From: Carideicomes alvinocaridis
Lineage (GTDB): Bacteria > Pseudomonadota > Alphaproteobacteria > Rhodobacterales > Rhodobacteraceae
Assembly: GCA_005473895.2 (NCBI GenBank)
Contig: SRJI02000013.1
Span: forward strand, 35,571-99,570
Direction of reading: 5' to 3'
DNA length: 64,000 nt
The notes under the pieces were generated by a model. The model ran no database searches and was not told the DNA's origin. It saw only the letters and a list, made by a program, of their open reading frames with translations. Positions 20,129-29,793 of this stretch are shown here, piece after piece. How positions within the stretch are numbered: position 1 is the first letter of the stretch; every line of letters begins with the position of its first letter. A program made the position numbers and the translations under genes.

Positions 20129-21172
20129 GTGGCCCGGACCTATCTCGACTGGAACGCGACGGCCCCGCTGCGGGCCGAGGCGCGCGACGCGATGATCGAG
20201 GCGATGGACCTGCTGGGCAACCCGTCCTCCGTCCATGCCGAGGGGCGCGCGGCCAAGGGCCTGGTGGAGAAGGCCCGCGCACAGGTGGCGACCGCGCTTG
20301 GCGCCGACGGGGCCGACGTGATCTTTACCTCCGGCGCGACCGAGGCGGCGGCGCTGGCGCTCGAGGGTCGGGGGCTGGTCGGGGCGGACGTGGAACATGA
20401 CGCGGTGGCGGCCTGGATCGACCCCTCGCTGCCGGTGGATCGCGATGGCCGGGTGATGGTCGCCGATCCCGCCCGCAGCACGCTGCAACTGGCCAATTCC
20501 GAGACCGGCGTGATCCAGGACCTGCCCGAGGGGCTGGCGGTCAGCGACCTGACCCAGGGATTCGGCAAACTGCCCATTGCCTTCAACTGGCTGGGATGCC
20601 AGATGGCGCTTGTCTCGGCCCACAAGCTCGGCGGTCCCAAGGGGATCGGGGCGCTGGTGGTGCGGAGGGGCACCGAGATCGCGGCACGTATCCGCGGCGG
20701 CGGCCAGGAGATGGGCCGCAGGTCAGGCACCGAGAATATCGTGGGAATCGCCGGCTTCGGCGCTGCGGCCGAGGCAGCGGCGGCGGAGCTTGACCGGGGG
20801 GCCTGGGACAGCGTGGCCGAACTTAGAAACATTCTAGAAAATAGGCTTGCGATTGAGGCCGGAGAGACTATTTTTGTCGGGAAAGCAAATGCGCGGCTTC
20901 CGAACACCTCCTGCTTTGCCACGCCCGGATGGAAGGGCGAGACACAGGTGATGCAGATGGACCTTGCCGGCTTCGCCATCTCGGCGGGCTCGGCCTGTTC
21001 CAGTGGAAAGGTCCGTGCAAGCCGGGTCCTTCGGGCCATGGGCCACGACGACGAGACGGCCGCCAGCGCCATCCGCGTCAGCCTGGGGCCGGACGTGACC
21101 GAAGACGAGATCGAGCGCTTCGCCGATACCTGGCTGAAGCACTACCGCAAGTTCCGCGCCCGCGCGGCGTGA
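20129..21172 (+). CDS. Cysteine desulfurase, IscS/NifS class (aminotransferase V)
   Basis: PLP enzyme that removes sulfur from cysteine for cluster assembly. 347 residues, slightly short for IscS (about 400). PLP lysine in [10 protein letters not shown] (about 172), [15 protein letters not shown], and the mobile-loop cysteine in [11 protein letters not shown] near residue 292, the group I (IscS/NifS) loop form. GTG start with AAAGGAG at good spacing. Codons in 20815-20890 are unusually AT-rich (CTT, AGA, ATT, CTA, TTT) and overlap an iron-box-like palindrome. Second gene of the operon. A distinct SufS is encoded at the operon end, so the two desulfurases may feed different steps. Confidence 0.88.
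   Translation: MARTYLDWNATAPLRAEARDAMIEAMDLLGNPSSVHAEGRAAKGLVEKARAQVATALGADGADVIFTSGATEAAALALEGRGLVGADVEHDAVAAWIDPSLPVDRDGRVMVADPARSTLQLANSETGVIQDLPEGLAVSDLTQGFGKLPIAFNWLGCQMALVSAHKLGGPKGIGALVVRRGTEIAARIRGGGQEMGRRSGTENIVGIAGFGAAAEAAAAELDRGAWDSVAELRNILENRLAIEAGETIFVGKANARLPNTSCFATPGWKGETQVMQMDLAGFAISAGSACSSGKVRASRVLRAMGHDDETAASAIRVSLGPDVTEDEIERFADTWLKHYRKFRARAA
20823..20874 (+). promoter_or_regulatory. Intragenic iron-box-like palindrome with possible internal promoter
   Basis: Inside the cysteine desulfurase gene, TTAGAA-ACA-TTCTAG (20823-20837) repeats the upstream iscR dyad with one mismatch. Ten bases on, TTGCGA (20847-20852), 16 bases, TATTTT (20869-20874) could be a promoter reading into sufB, about 320 bases before its start. 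Confidence 0.4.
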
Positions 21173-21192
21173 GACGAAGGAAGGAGGCCGAC

Positions 21193-22728
21193 ATGGCGGC
21201 TTTGGACAAGTCGGATGTGAAGGAAGGCGTGGACCGCTCGACGGTCGACGCGGTCCGCGAGGTCGGCGGCAAGTACAAGTACGGCTGGGAAACTGATATC
21301 GAGATGGATTACGCCCCCAAGGGGCTGACCGAAGATATCGTGCGCCTGATCTCGCAGAAGAACCACGAGCCGGAATGGATGACCGACTGGCGGCTCAAGG
21401 CCTATAGCCGCTGGCTCGGCATGACCGAACCGGACTGGGCGATGGTCGACTATCCGCAGATCGACTTCCAGGACCAGTATTACTACGCCCGGCCCAAGAG
21501 CATGGAAGAGAAGCCCAAGTCGCTGGACGAGGTCGATCCGAAACTGCTCGAGACCTACCAGAAGCTCGGCATCCCGCTGAAGGAACAGATGATCCTCGCC
21601 GGTGTCGAGGGGGCAGAGGAAGCGCCGGCCGATCCGGGCGAGGGCGAGCGCAAGGTCGCGGTGGACGCGGTCTTCGACTCCGTCTCCGTCGGCACGACCT
21701 TCCAGAAGGAGCTGGAGAAGGCGGGCGTTATCTTCTGCTCCATCTCGGAGGCGATCCAGAACCACCCGGAGCTGGTGAAGAAATACATCGGCTCGGTCGT
21801 GCCGGCCTCGGACAACTTCTATGCCACGCTGAACACGGCCGTCTTCTCGGACGGGTCGTTTGTCTACGTGCCGCCGGGCGTGCGCTGCCCGATGGAGCTG
21901 TCGACCTATTTCCGCATCAACGCCGAAAATACCGGCCAGTTCGAGCGGACGCTGATCATCGCCGACAAGGGCAGCTATGTCAGCTACCTCGAGGGCTGCA
22001 CCGCGCCGCAGCGCGACAAGTCGCAGCTTCACGCCGCGGTGGTGGAGATCATCGTCGAGGAAGACGCCGAGGTGAAATATTCCACGGTGCAGAACTGGTA
22101 TCCCGGCGACGAAGAGGGGCGCGGCGGCATCTACAACTTCGTCACCAAGCGTGCCGATTGCCGCGGCGACCGCTCCAAGGTCATGTGGACCCAGGTCGAG
22201 ACCGGCAGCGCGGTGACGTGGAAGTACCCGTCCTGCATCCTGCGCGGCGACGACAGCCAGGGCGAGTTCTACTCCATCGCCATCGCCAACAACTACCAGC
22301 AGGCCGATACCGGGACCAAGATGATCCACCTGGGCAAGAACACGCGCTCGCGCATCGTGTCCAAGGGGATCAGCGCGGGCCATGCGCAGAACACCTATCG
22401 CGGGCTCGTCTCGGTCCACCCAAAGGCCAAGGACAGCCGCAACTACACGCAATGCGACTCTCTCCTGATCGGGTCGGAATGCGGGGCGCACACGGTTCCC
22501 TATATCGAGGTCAAGAACAACTCGAGCCGGGTGGAACACGAGGCGACGACGTCCAAGGTGGATGACGACCAGCTCTTCTATTGCCGCCAGCGCGGCATGG
22601 ACGAGGAAGAGGCGGTTGCGCTTGTCGTCAACGGCTTCTGCAAGGACGTGCTGCAGGCCCTGCCGATGGAGTTCGCGATGGAGGCGCAGCAACTCGTCGC
22701 CATCTCGCTCGAAGGCTCTGTGGGGTAG
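21193..22728 (+). CDS. sufB: Fe-S cluster assembly scaffold SufB
   Basis: SufB forms the SufBC2D scaffold on which clusters are built from SufS-derived sulfur. 511 residues. Family blocks: [18 protein letters not shown] near 60, [77 protein letters not shown], and [20 protein letters not shown] near 420, holding the conserved Cys and Glu used for cluster assembly. AAGGAAGGAGG upstream of ATG is a strong ribosome-binding site. It follows the desulfurase gene by 20 bases. Confidence 0.97.
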   Translation: MAALDKSDVKEGVDRSTVDAVREVGGKYKYGWETDIEMDYAPKGLTEDIVRLISQKNHEPEWMTDWRLKAYSRWLGMTEPDWAMVDYPQIDFQDQYYYARPKSMEEKPKSLDEVDPKLLETYQKLGIPLKEQMILAGVEGAEEAPADPGEGERKVAVDAVFDSVSVGTTFQKELEKAGVIFCSISEAIQNHPELVKKYIGSVVPASDNFYATLNTAVFSDGSFVYVPPGVRCPMELSTYFRINAENTGQFERTLIIADKGSYVSYLEGCTAPQRDKSQLHAAVVEIIVEEDAEVKYSTVQNWYPGDEEGRGGIYNFVTKRADCRGDRSKVMWTQVETGSAVTWKYPSCILRGDDSQGEFYSIAIANNYQQADTGTKMIHLGKNTRSRIVSKGISAGHAQNTYRGLVSVHPKAKDSRNYTQCDSLLIGSECGAHTVPYIEVKNNSSRVEHEATTSKVDDDQLFYCRQRGMDEEEAVALVVNGFCKDVLQALPMEFAMEAQQLVAISLEGSVG

Positions 22729-22779
22729 GATGCGGCGGCCCGCGTCCCGCGAGGGGCGCGGCCACCCGGGCTCGGAACC

Positions 22780-22974
22780 ATGATCCAGCAACTTGCTCTT
22801 CAATCGCTCGGGGTCGGGCTTGGCGTCTTCGCCGGGGTGCTGATCGGGCTGGGCGTCCGCAAGCGGAACGGCAATGGCGAGGGGCTGCTGGCCGGCTCGG
22901 TGCTGCTGACGGCCAGCGCGGCGGGTGGCCTGGCGATGCTGGTCATGATGGCGATGAAGTATTTCACCGCCTGA
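22780..22974 (+). CDS. Small two-helix membrane protein in the suf operon, function unknown
   Basis: 64 residues: two hydrophobic helices (LGVGLGVFAGVLIGLGV and SVLLTASAAGGLAMLVMM) joined by a short basic, glycine-rich turn RKRNGNGEG. No motif recognised. It lies between sufB and the YbjQ gene with gaps of about 50 and 27 bases, so it is surely co-transcribed. The ribosome-binding site is weak. Similar small membrane proteins interrupt suf operons of other Rhodobacterales in my memory. Coding is supported by frame and context, not by homology. Confidence 0.55.
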   Translation: MIQQLALQSLGVGLGVFAGVLIGLGVRKRNGNGEGLLAGSVLLTASAAGGLAMLVMMAMKYFTA

Positions 22975-23001
22975 CAGGCGGCCGCGGACGGAGAGACGAG
23001 A

Positions 23002-23316
23002 ATGATCATCACCACCACCAACAACATCGAAGGCCACAAGGTCACCGATTACCGCGGTGTCGTCGTCGGCGAGGCGATTATGGGCGCGAACGTCTTTCGC
23101 GACTTCTTTGCCCAGATCACCGACATCGTCGGCGGCCGCTCCGGCGCCTACGAGACCAAGCTGCAGGATGCCCGCGACACGGCCCTGCGCGAGCTCGAGG
23201 CAAGGGCGGCGACGCTTGGCGCGAACGCGGTGGTGGGCGTGGACCTCGACTACGAGGTGATCGGCGAGTCGATGCTGATGGTCTCGGCCTCGGGCACGGC
23301 GGTGGTGATCGACTGA
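23002..23316 (+). CDS. YbjQ-family (DUF74) pentameric protein
   Basis: 104 residues matching the YbjQ/UPF0145 family: [54 protein letters not shown], and [17 protein letters not shown]. These proteins form small oligomeric rings and have been called heavy-metal-binding, but no activity is proven. Ribosome-binding site GGAGAGACGAGA before ATG. It lies inside the suf operon, which makes a link to metal or cluster handling attractive but unproven. Confidence 0.85.
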   Translation: MIITTTNNIEGHKVTDYRGVVVGEAIMGANVFRDFFAQITDIVGGRSGAYETKLQDARDTALRELEARAATLGANAVVGVDLDYEVIGESMLMVSASGTAVVID

Positions 23317-23415
23317 ACGCGCGCCCATATGGGCGGCAAGGATTGAACGGCGCGCAGGCCGCGCCGGAGATGTGACAGGCCGGAGGGCAGGGGCCTTCCC
23401 GCCGGGAAAAGAAGG

Positions 23416-24179
<764 letters not shown>

Positions 24180-24180
<1 letters not shown>

Positions 24181-25463
24181 TGGCCCTGCCGCAAGCCAAG
24201 CTGGACGCGACCGAGGCGCGGCTCGCCACGCTGACGCTGCCCGAGGGCGGCTGGAGCGCGGCGGCGCGGCGCGATGCGCTTGCCCGCCTGCGCGAGATGG
24301 GGCTGCCGGGCCGGCGCGACGAGTACTGGAAATGGACCCGGCCGGACACGCTGATCCAGCCCGAGGCGCCCGAGGCCGCCCTGCTGGAGAATTCCGAGGG
24401 CCAGATCTTCAGCCAGTTCGAGCGTCTGAAGATCGTCTTTACCGACGGTGTCTTCGACCCCGAGCAATCCGATGACCTGGAGGCCGAGGGCGTGCGCATC
24501 GACCGGCTGGCCGACGTGCAGCAGCAGGACATCCACTGGGCGCGCGATCTCTACGGCAAGCTGGAGGCGCGGGGACAGTCGCCGGTGAAGCGGCCGCTCG
24601 CCGCGCTCAACACCGCCTTTGCCACCGATGGCGTGCTGATCCACGTCACGGGCAAGCCGTCCAAGCCGATCTGCCTGACCTATCACCACCGCGACACGCG
24701 CTCCGACGCGATCCTGCACCACGTGGTGAAGGTCGACGAGGGCGCCGAGGTCACGCTGCTGGAGAACGGCCCGGCCGCCGCGCGCTTCAACAAGTGCGTG
24801 GAGCTCGACATCGCGGATACAGGCAAGGTGCATCACATCCGGGCGCAGGGCCGGGACCACGAGCGCCGGGCGGCCACCCACCTGTTCGCGCGGCTCGGGG
24901 CGGAATCGGTCTTCAAGACCTTCACCCTGACCATGAACGGCGTGATGACCCGCAACGAGGCGGTGATCGAGTTCACCGGCGACGACGCGGTGGGTCACGT
25001 GGCGGGCGCCTGCGTTGGCGACGGCGACTTCCACCACGACGACACGGTCTTCATCACCCATGACGCGGTGGGCTGCGAAAGCCGCCAGGTCTTCAAGAAG
25101 GTGCTGCGCAATGGCGCCACCGGCGTCTTCCAGGGCAAGATCCTGGTCAAGGAGGGCGCCCAGAAGACCGACGGCTACCAGATCAGCCAGTCGCTTCTGC
25201 TGGACGAGGACAGCCAGTTCCTCGCCAAGCCCGAGCTGGAAATCTACGCCGACGACGTGGCCTGTTCCCATGGCTCCACCTCCGGCGCGATCGACGAGGA
25301 GGCGCTGTTCTACCTGCGCTCCCGTGGCGTGCCTTATGGCGAGGCCACCGATCTGCTGACCCTCGCCTTCCTCGCCGAAGCCGTGCAGGAGGTCGAGAAC
25401 GAGGACCTGCGCGAGCTGATGGTGGAGCGGCTGGGCAACTGGCTGGCCCGGCGCCGGAGCTGA
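24180..25463 (+). CDS. sufD: Fe-S assembly protein SufD
   Basis: Scaffold partner of SufB. 427 residues with an N-terminal helical part (MGLPGRRDEYWKWTRPD, as in SufD) and the right-handed beta-helix with GAEVTLLENG, RAATHLFARLGAES, CVGDGDFHHDDTVFITHDA, FQGKILVKEGAQKTDGYQ and VACSHGSTSGAIDEEALFYL, which contains the conserved His of the SufB-SufD interface. Its start overlaps the sufC stop and its stop overlaps the next start (TGATG), so three reading frames are chained. Confidence 0.96.
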
Positions 25464-25954
25464 TGGCGGTCACCAGCGATATCGTGGCCACCTATCGCGG
25501 GCCGCGGCGCGTGGTGCGCCGTATCCTCGCCGGTGGCCACCGCGAGGACCGGGCGCTGGTCTTTCTCATGGCGGCCTGCGTGCTGCTTTTCGTGGCGCGC
25601 TGGCCCGGCCTGGCCCGGCAGGCCCATCTGGAAGAGGTCGATCTCAACCCGCTGATGGGCGGCGCCCTGATGGGGCTGCTCTTCATCGCGCCGCTGGTGA
25701 TGTATGCGCTGGCCGCGCTGTCGCATCTCGTGGCGCGGATCCTCGGCGGGGCGGGCAGCTGGTTCGGCGCCCGCATCGCGCTGTTCTGGGCGCTGCTGGC
25801 GGCCTCTCCGCTGTTCCTGCTGAACGGGTTGGTGGCAGGCTTCATCGGGCCGGGGACCGAGCTGAAGATCGTGGGCGCGCTCGCGCTCGCGATCTTCCTG
25901 TGGTTCTGGATCGCCGGCCTGGTCGAGGCCGAGAGCCGGCCGGCACCGGCATGA
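25463..25954 (+). CDS. Yip1-like integral membrane protein (first of pair)
   Basis: 163 residues with four hydrophobic segments (ALVFLMAACVLLFVAR, MGLLFIAPLVMYALAAL, FWALLAASPLFLLNGL, LALAIFLWFWIAGLVE) and an N-terminal amphipathic region. The pattern and spacing fit the Yip1 domain superfamily. Function unknown. The start overlaps the sufD stop by one base and its own stop overlaps the next gene (ATGA). It therefore sits in a tightly coupled unit between sufD and sufS. Confidence 0.65.
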   Translation: MAVTSDIVATYRGPRRVVRRILAGGHREDRALVFLMAACVLLFVARWPGLARQAHLEEVDLNPLMGGALMGLLFIAPLVMYALAALSHLVARILGGAGSWFGARIALFWALLAASPLFLLNGLVAGFIGPGTELKIVGALALAIFLWFWIAGLVEAESRPAPA

Positions 25955-26547
25955 CAGGGGGCGATCTGGGCCGGCTCGCCCTGATGAGCGTGACCGAGCC
26001 GCGCCGCGCGGCGCAGCAGCTCCTGGCGCTGGATCTCGGGGCCGGGGCGCGCCGTGACGCGCTGCTGCTGGTGGTCAGCGGATCTGCGCTGCTGATGGGG
26101 ATTGCCGGGCTGAGTACGCCCGATACCTCCTCGCTGGCCTTCCTCACGGGGAACCCGGTGCTCTTTGCGCTGTTTCTCGGTCTGGGCCTGGTCGGCATGA
26201 TCCAGGGCAGCACGCTGATCGGCCGGGCCTTCGGTGGGCGGGGCGCCCTGGCGGACCTCACCGTGTTGCTGACCTGGGTGCAGGGCTTGCGGCTGCTGGC
26301 GCAGGTCGTCATGCTGCTGGTGGCGTTCCTGCCGGCGGGGCCTCAGCTGGCCGCGATGCTGGGCGTCGCCGCCAGCGTGATCGGGCTGTGGATCAGCGCC
26401 GTGTTCATCGACGAGGCCCATGGCTTCGGCAACATCCTGAAATCCTTTGGCGTGCTGTTGCTCGCCGGGCTGATCGTGGTGCTGGGGCTGTCGCTGCTCT
26501 GGTCGCTGGTCGGCCCAATCAATACGGGAGCGTATGCTCATGTATGA
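25951..26547 (+). CDS. Yip1-like integral membrane protein (second of pair)
   Basis: 198 residues, five hydrophobic segments (ALLLVVSGSALLMGIAGL, LFALFLGLGLVGMIQGS, VVMLLVAFLPAGPQLAAM, ASVIGLWISAVFIDEAHGF, VLLLAGLIVVLGLSLLWSL). Asp/Glu-His in the AVFIDEAHGFGN turn is a Yip1-type feature. It overlaps the preceding gene by 4 bases and sufS by 8. The two neighbours are distant paralogues by layout rather than clear sequence identity. Role unknown; co-expression with Fe-S assembly is the only clue. Confidence 0.65.
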   Translation: MTGGDLGRLALMSVTEPRRAAQQLLALDLGAGARRDALLLVVSGSALLMGIAGLSTPDTSSLAFLTGNPVLFALFLGLGLVGMIQGSTLIGRAFGGRGALADLTVLLTWVQGLRLLAQVVMLLVAFLPAGPQLAAMLGVAASVIGLWISAVFIDEAHGFGNILKSFGVLLLAGLIVVLGLSLLWSLVGPINTGAYAHV

Positions 26548-27760
26548 CGTCGAAACGGTCCGGGCCGATTTCCCGATCCTGTCGCGCGAGGTCAACGGCA
26601 AGCCGCTGGTCTATCTCGACAACGGCGCCTCGGCCCAGAAGCCGCAGGTGGTGATCGACGCGGTGACCAACGCCTATTCCCACGAATATGCCAACGTGCA
26701 TCGCGGCCTGCACACCCTGTCGAACATCGCGACCGAGAAATACGAGGGCGTGCGCGGCATCATCGCGCGCTTCCTCAACGCCGCGGACGAGCGCGAGGTG
26801 GTGCTGAACACCGGCACCACCCAGGGGATCAACACCGTGGCCTATGGCTGGGCCATGCCGCGGCTGGAGCCCGGCGACGAGATCATCCTGTCGGTGATGG
26901 AGCATCACGCCAACATCGTACCCTGGCATTTCCTGCGCGAGCGGCAGGGCGTGGTGATCCGCTGGGTGGACGTGGACGAGAAAGGCGATCTGGACCCGCA
27001 GGCGGTGCTGGACGCGATCGGCCCGCGGACCAAGCTGATCGCCGTCACCCACTTGTCGAACGTGCTGGGCACCGTCGTGGACGTGAAGGCGATCTGCGCC
27101 GGGGCCCGCGAGCGGGGCGTGCCGGTGCTGGTCGACGGCTCGCAGGGCGCGGTGCACATGCCGGTCGACGTGCAGGAGATCGGCTGCGACTTCTACGCCA
27201 TCACCGGTCACAAGCTCTACGGGCCCTCCGGGTCCGGCGCGATCTGGATCCGGCGCGAGCGGATGGAAGAAATGCGCCCCTTCATCGGCGGCGGCGACAT
27301 GATCCGCGAGGTCCACAAGGACAGCGTGACCTATGCCGAGCCGCCGATGAAGTTCGAGGCCGGCACCCCCGGCATCGTGCAGACCATCGGCCTCGGCGTG
27401 GCGCTGAACTACATGATGGGGCTGGGGGTCGCGAACATCGCCGCCCACGAGGCCCGCATCGCCGCCTATGCGAAATCCCGGCTGGAGGGTCTGAACTGGC
27501 TCCACGTCCAGGGCCGGTCCGAAGGCAAGGCCGCGATCTTTTCCTTCACGCTGGACGGGGCGGCGCATCCGCACGACCTGTCCACGATCCTCGACAAGAA
27601 GGGCGTGGCGGTGCGCGCCGGTCACCATTGCGCGGGGCCGCTGATGGATCACCTCGGCCTGACCGCCACCTGCCGCGCGTCCTTCGGCCTTTACAACACC
27701 GAAGCCGAGGTCGACGTGCTGGTCGAGGCGCTGGAACTGGCGCACGATCTCTTCGCCTGA
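26540..27760 (+). CDS. sufS: Cysteine desulfurase SufS
   Basis: Group II PLP cysteine desulfurase that donates persulfide to SufB. 406 residues. [12 protein letters not shown] near 27, [13 protein letters not shown] with PLP-stacking His, [14 protein letters not shown], the PLP lysine in [11 protein letters not shown] near 227, and the catalytic cysteine in [12 protein letters not shown] near 360, with the SufS-type R-A-G-H-H-C context. Start 26540 is preferred over 26534, since GGAG is 9 bases from the former and only 3 from the latter. No sufE, sufA or sufT follows in the window. Confidence 0.95.
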   Translation: MYDVETVRADFPILSREVNGKPLVYLDNGASAQKPQVVIDAVTNAYSHEYANVHRGLHTLSNIATEKYEGVRGIIARFLNAADEREVVLNTGTTQGINTVAYGWAMPRLEPGDEIILSVMEHHANIVPWHFLRERQGVVIRWVDVDEKGDLDPQAVLDAIGPRTKLIAVTHLSNVLGTVVDVKAICAGARERGVPVLVDGSQGAVHMPVDVQEIGCDFYAITGHKLYGPSGSGAIWIRRERMEEMRPFIGGGDMIREVHKDSVTYAEPPMKFEAGTPGIVQTIGLGVALNYMMGLGVANIAAHEARIAAYAKSRLEGLNWLHVQGRSEGKAAIFSFTLDGAAHPHDLSTILDKKGVAVRAGHHCAGPLMDHLGLTATCRASFGLYNTEAEVDVLVEALELAHDLFA

Positions 27761-27766
27761 CCCGTC

Positions 27767-27797
27767 GGGCGGCGCGGATGAATTTCCTGCGCCGCCC
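27767..27797 (+). terminator. Hairpin after the suf operon
   Basis: Exact 9-bp stem GGGCGGCGC / GCGCCGCCC with a 13-base loop, 7 bases after the sufS stop. No T-tract follows, so it may be a weak terminator or an mRNA-stabilising structure. Confidence 0.45.
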
Positions 27798-27848
27798 GCG
27801 GACAAGGGCATTGCAGCCTCGCGCAACGCCCGCTATACGGCCCCCCAG

Positions 27849-27925
<77 letters not shown>

Positions 27926-28180
27926 CTTCTCCCAGACCCTCATGGATGACGCGTCTTGTTTGGCGGGTGTCGAAGGCGTTTTCCGCTGTTTCTTGTCAGT
28001 TCGGTTCCGCTCCGAACTGCCGCTTCCGGTGGCCCCGGGGGGCTCGGCCTGCCTCTTCGCCACTACGGCCTGTGGCGCCGGGTTCTTTCTATGCGCGGCC
28101 CCGAGATCGCGTTGACCTGCATCATGGCGGCCCGTGTCGGCCGGGGGCAACCTCGGGGGACATTCTCGGGAGATTACGCC

Positions 28181-28384
28181 ATGGGCAAGCTGAACGCGGC
28201 CTGGCACGAGGCCCATCCGATGCCGAAGAAACCCACCACCGCCGAGCGTGTTGCCTGGCACCGCGCCCATGCCGAGAACTGCGGTTGCCGCGAGATGCCC
28301 CCGTTGATCGCGAAGCTGATCGCCGAAGCGGATGCCGACGATTCCGCAAAAGCGTCGGATGATGCTCGGTCCTCGCAGGGCTAG
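28181..28384 (+). CDS. Small His/Cys-containing conserved protein, function unknown
   Basis: 67 residues beginning MGKLNAAWHEAHPMPK, then ERVAWHRAHAENCGCREMPP. The spaced W-H-x-A-H pairs and the C-G-C look like a metal-binding arrangement. I recall similar short proteins in many alphaproteobacteria with the same W-H core, none characterised. The tail after residue 50 is unconserved and acidic. GGGAGA 7 bases before ATG supports the start. It follows tRNA-Arg by about 255 bases of sequence in which I see no gene. Confidence 0.7.
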   Translation: MGKLNAAWHEAHPMPKKPTTAERVAWHRAHAENCGCREMPPLIAKLIAEADADDSAKASDDARSSQG

Positions 28385-28765
28385 CTGAAGCGTCTTTCGC
28401 TCGGCCGGAACGGTGCTGCGCCTGTGACGTCCGGCGTGTTGCAGGCGGTCCGGCTCGCGGCGCCAGGTGGTGCGGAGCGTGCGAGACTGCCGCGAGACGG
28501 CACGAAACGCGCGGCTCGTCCCGCGAGACGCATCGGGCTGGCCCCGCGCGGTGGGTGCTTCGTCCCAAAAAATGCGTCCCGAGCTTGCCGAGGGGCCTGC
28601 GCGGTCTCATTGACCAAGCAACGCAGGGAAGAGCGATGGGCTGACGTTTAACAACATAAAGTAGTATCCATAAGCTATTGCAAGGAATCATAAAAATGGC
28701 GATATTGTGGCGCATCGGCCGAGGGTCGTATTTGGCTCCGGTCTAGTATTGGAAGGTGTTTAAAG
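28385..28765. other. Intergenic region without a recognised gene
   Basis: The first half is GC-rich and featureless apart from short imperfect inverted repeats. From about 28645 to 28765 the base composition drops sharply (AT-rich), which marks the likely promoter region of the VPLPA-CTERM gene. TTGTGG followed 18 bases later by TATTTG is the best but poor promoter candidate. Confidence 0.4.
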
Positions 28766-29398
28766 GTGACGATTAAGAAATACGGCGCCCTGACGCTTGC
28801 GGCTGCACTGGTCGCGCTGGCGGGACAGGCGGGCGCAGCCACCATCACTCTTGCCGGTGGCGGAACGACCGACGATTGTGCACTCTCGAACATGACGACC
28901 TCGGTCGCTTGTGACGGAAATTTCAGCATTAAGAACAGGGGCGGCAATGTCGCCGTGGGGGAGCTGGACGGCCTTTTCTTCGCCGATGGCGTCGCCATCA
29001 ACGGCTGGACCAAGGTCGACAAGGTCGAGATCAACCAGAATGGTTCGGCCGGGGACCAGGCGTCCGGGAACGACCAGTTCAGCTTTGCCGACGCTGGGAT
29101 TGGCGGTCTGACCGGGACCTGGAAGCTGGAGGAGCTCTCATTCGATCCGACCAAGTGGTACGTGTTCTCGCTGAAAGGCAGTACGACCTCGACCGTGTAC
29201 TTCATGAACACGGCCTCCGACAGCGGCACCTGGACCGATGACGACCTTGAGGGCGGCGCATTGTCCAACGCGGTGCTGTTCTCCGCGCCCGGAGCGACGG
29301 CAGCCGTCCCCGTGCCGGCCGCGCTTCCGCTGCTGGCCCTGGGCCTCGGCGGGCTGGGCTTTGTCGGCCGCAAGCGGCGTCGCGCGAACCGCGCCTGA
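28766..29398 (+). CDS. Secreted protein with VPLPA-CTERM sorting domain
   Basis: 210 residues. The signal peptide is about 1-24 (ending GQAGAA). A beta-rich middle with two cysteines follows (DDCALSNMTTSVACDG). The C-terminal tripartite sorting signal is VPVPAALPLLALGLGGLG followed by RKRRR, the VPLPA-CTERM form, which directs exosortase-type processing and surface anchoring in bacteria with this system. The middle domain is not recognised. GTG start after GGAAGG. A strong terminator follows, so it is monocistronic. Codon use is less GC-biased than neighbours. No exosortase gene is in the window. Confidence 0.8.
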   Translation: MTIKKYGALTLAAALVALAGQAGAATITLAGGGTTDDCALSNMTTSVACDGNFSIKNRGGNVAVGELDGLFFADGVAINGWTKVDKVEINQNGSAGDQASGNDQFSFADAGIGGLTGTWKLEELSFDPTKWYVFSLKGSTTSTVYFMNTASDSGTWTDDDLEGGALSNAVLFSAPGATAAVPVPAALPLLALGLGGLGFVGRKRRRANRA

Positions 29399-29422
29399 GC
29401 GGCTCACGTAGCTGGAAAATCG

Positions 29423-29450
29423 AAAGGCCGGGCCCCTGCGCCCGGCCTTT
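29423..29450 (+). terminator. Rho-independent terminator after the VPLPA-CTERM gene
   Basis: Perfect 11-bp stem AAAGGCCGGGC / GCCCGGCCTTT with loop CCCTGC, then TCGTTTCG. The A/T base pairs at the foot supply the T-run. Confidence 0.85.
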
Positions 29451-29793
29451 TCGTTTCGCGGACTGGTGTTGAGGGCCTGTCGCGGCGATGACGCAGGGAC
29501 GGCCGGATGACGGTCCGGTTGCGGCGTGGTCCACCTACGTCCCCCGGCAGAGCGGCATCTCAGAACGGGCGCGTGGGGCCAAGACCGGCCTCTCGCAACT
29601 GCTGCTTCTCGTTGAACATCGCGCCGCAGCGGCGCCGGTCGCGATCCCTGTCTCCCTCCCCACCTGAATCCCGTTCCGGGGCCCGCGATCCAATTCAATT
29701 GAGACGCAAACGGATGCCCCCCAAGATCCTCACGACTACCGAACGGCGCCACGCCCGGCGCCGGCACATGTCGGAACCGAGGAGCTTCTACCC
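29451..29793. other. Upstream region of the accessory catabolic block, no gene seen
   Basis: About 340 bases with no supported gene. Near its end, TCAATTGA (29695-29702) is a small exact palindrome about 90 bases before the oxygenase start. It could be part of a LysR-type operator for the regulator encoded two genes downstream. No convincing promoter was identified. Confidence 0.3.
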
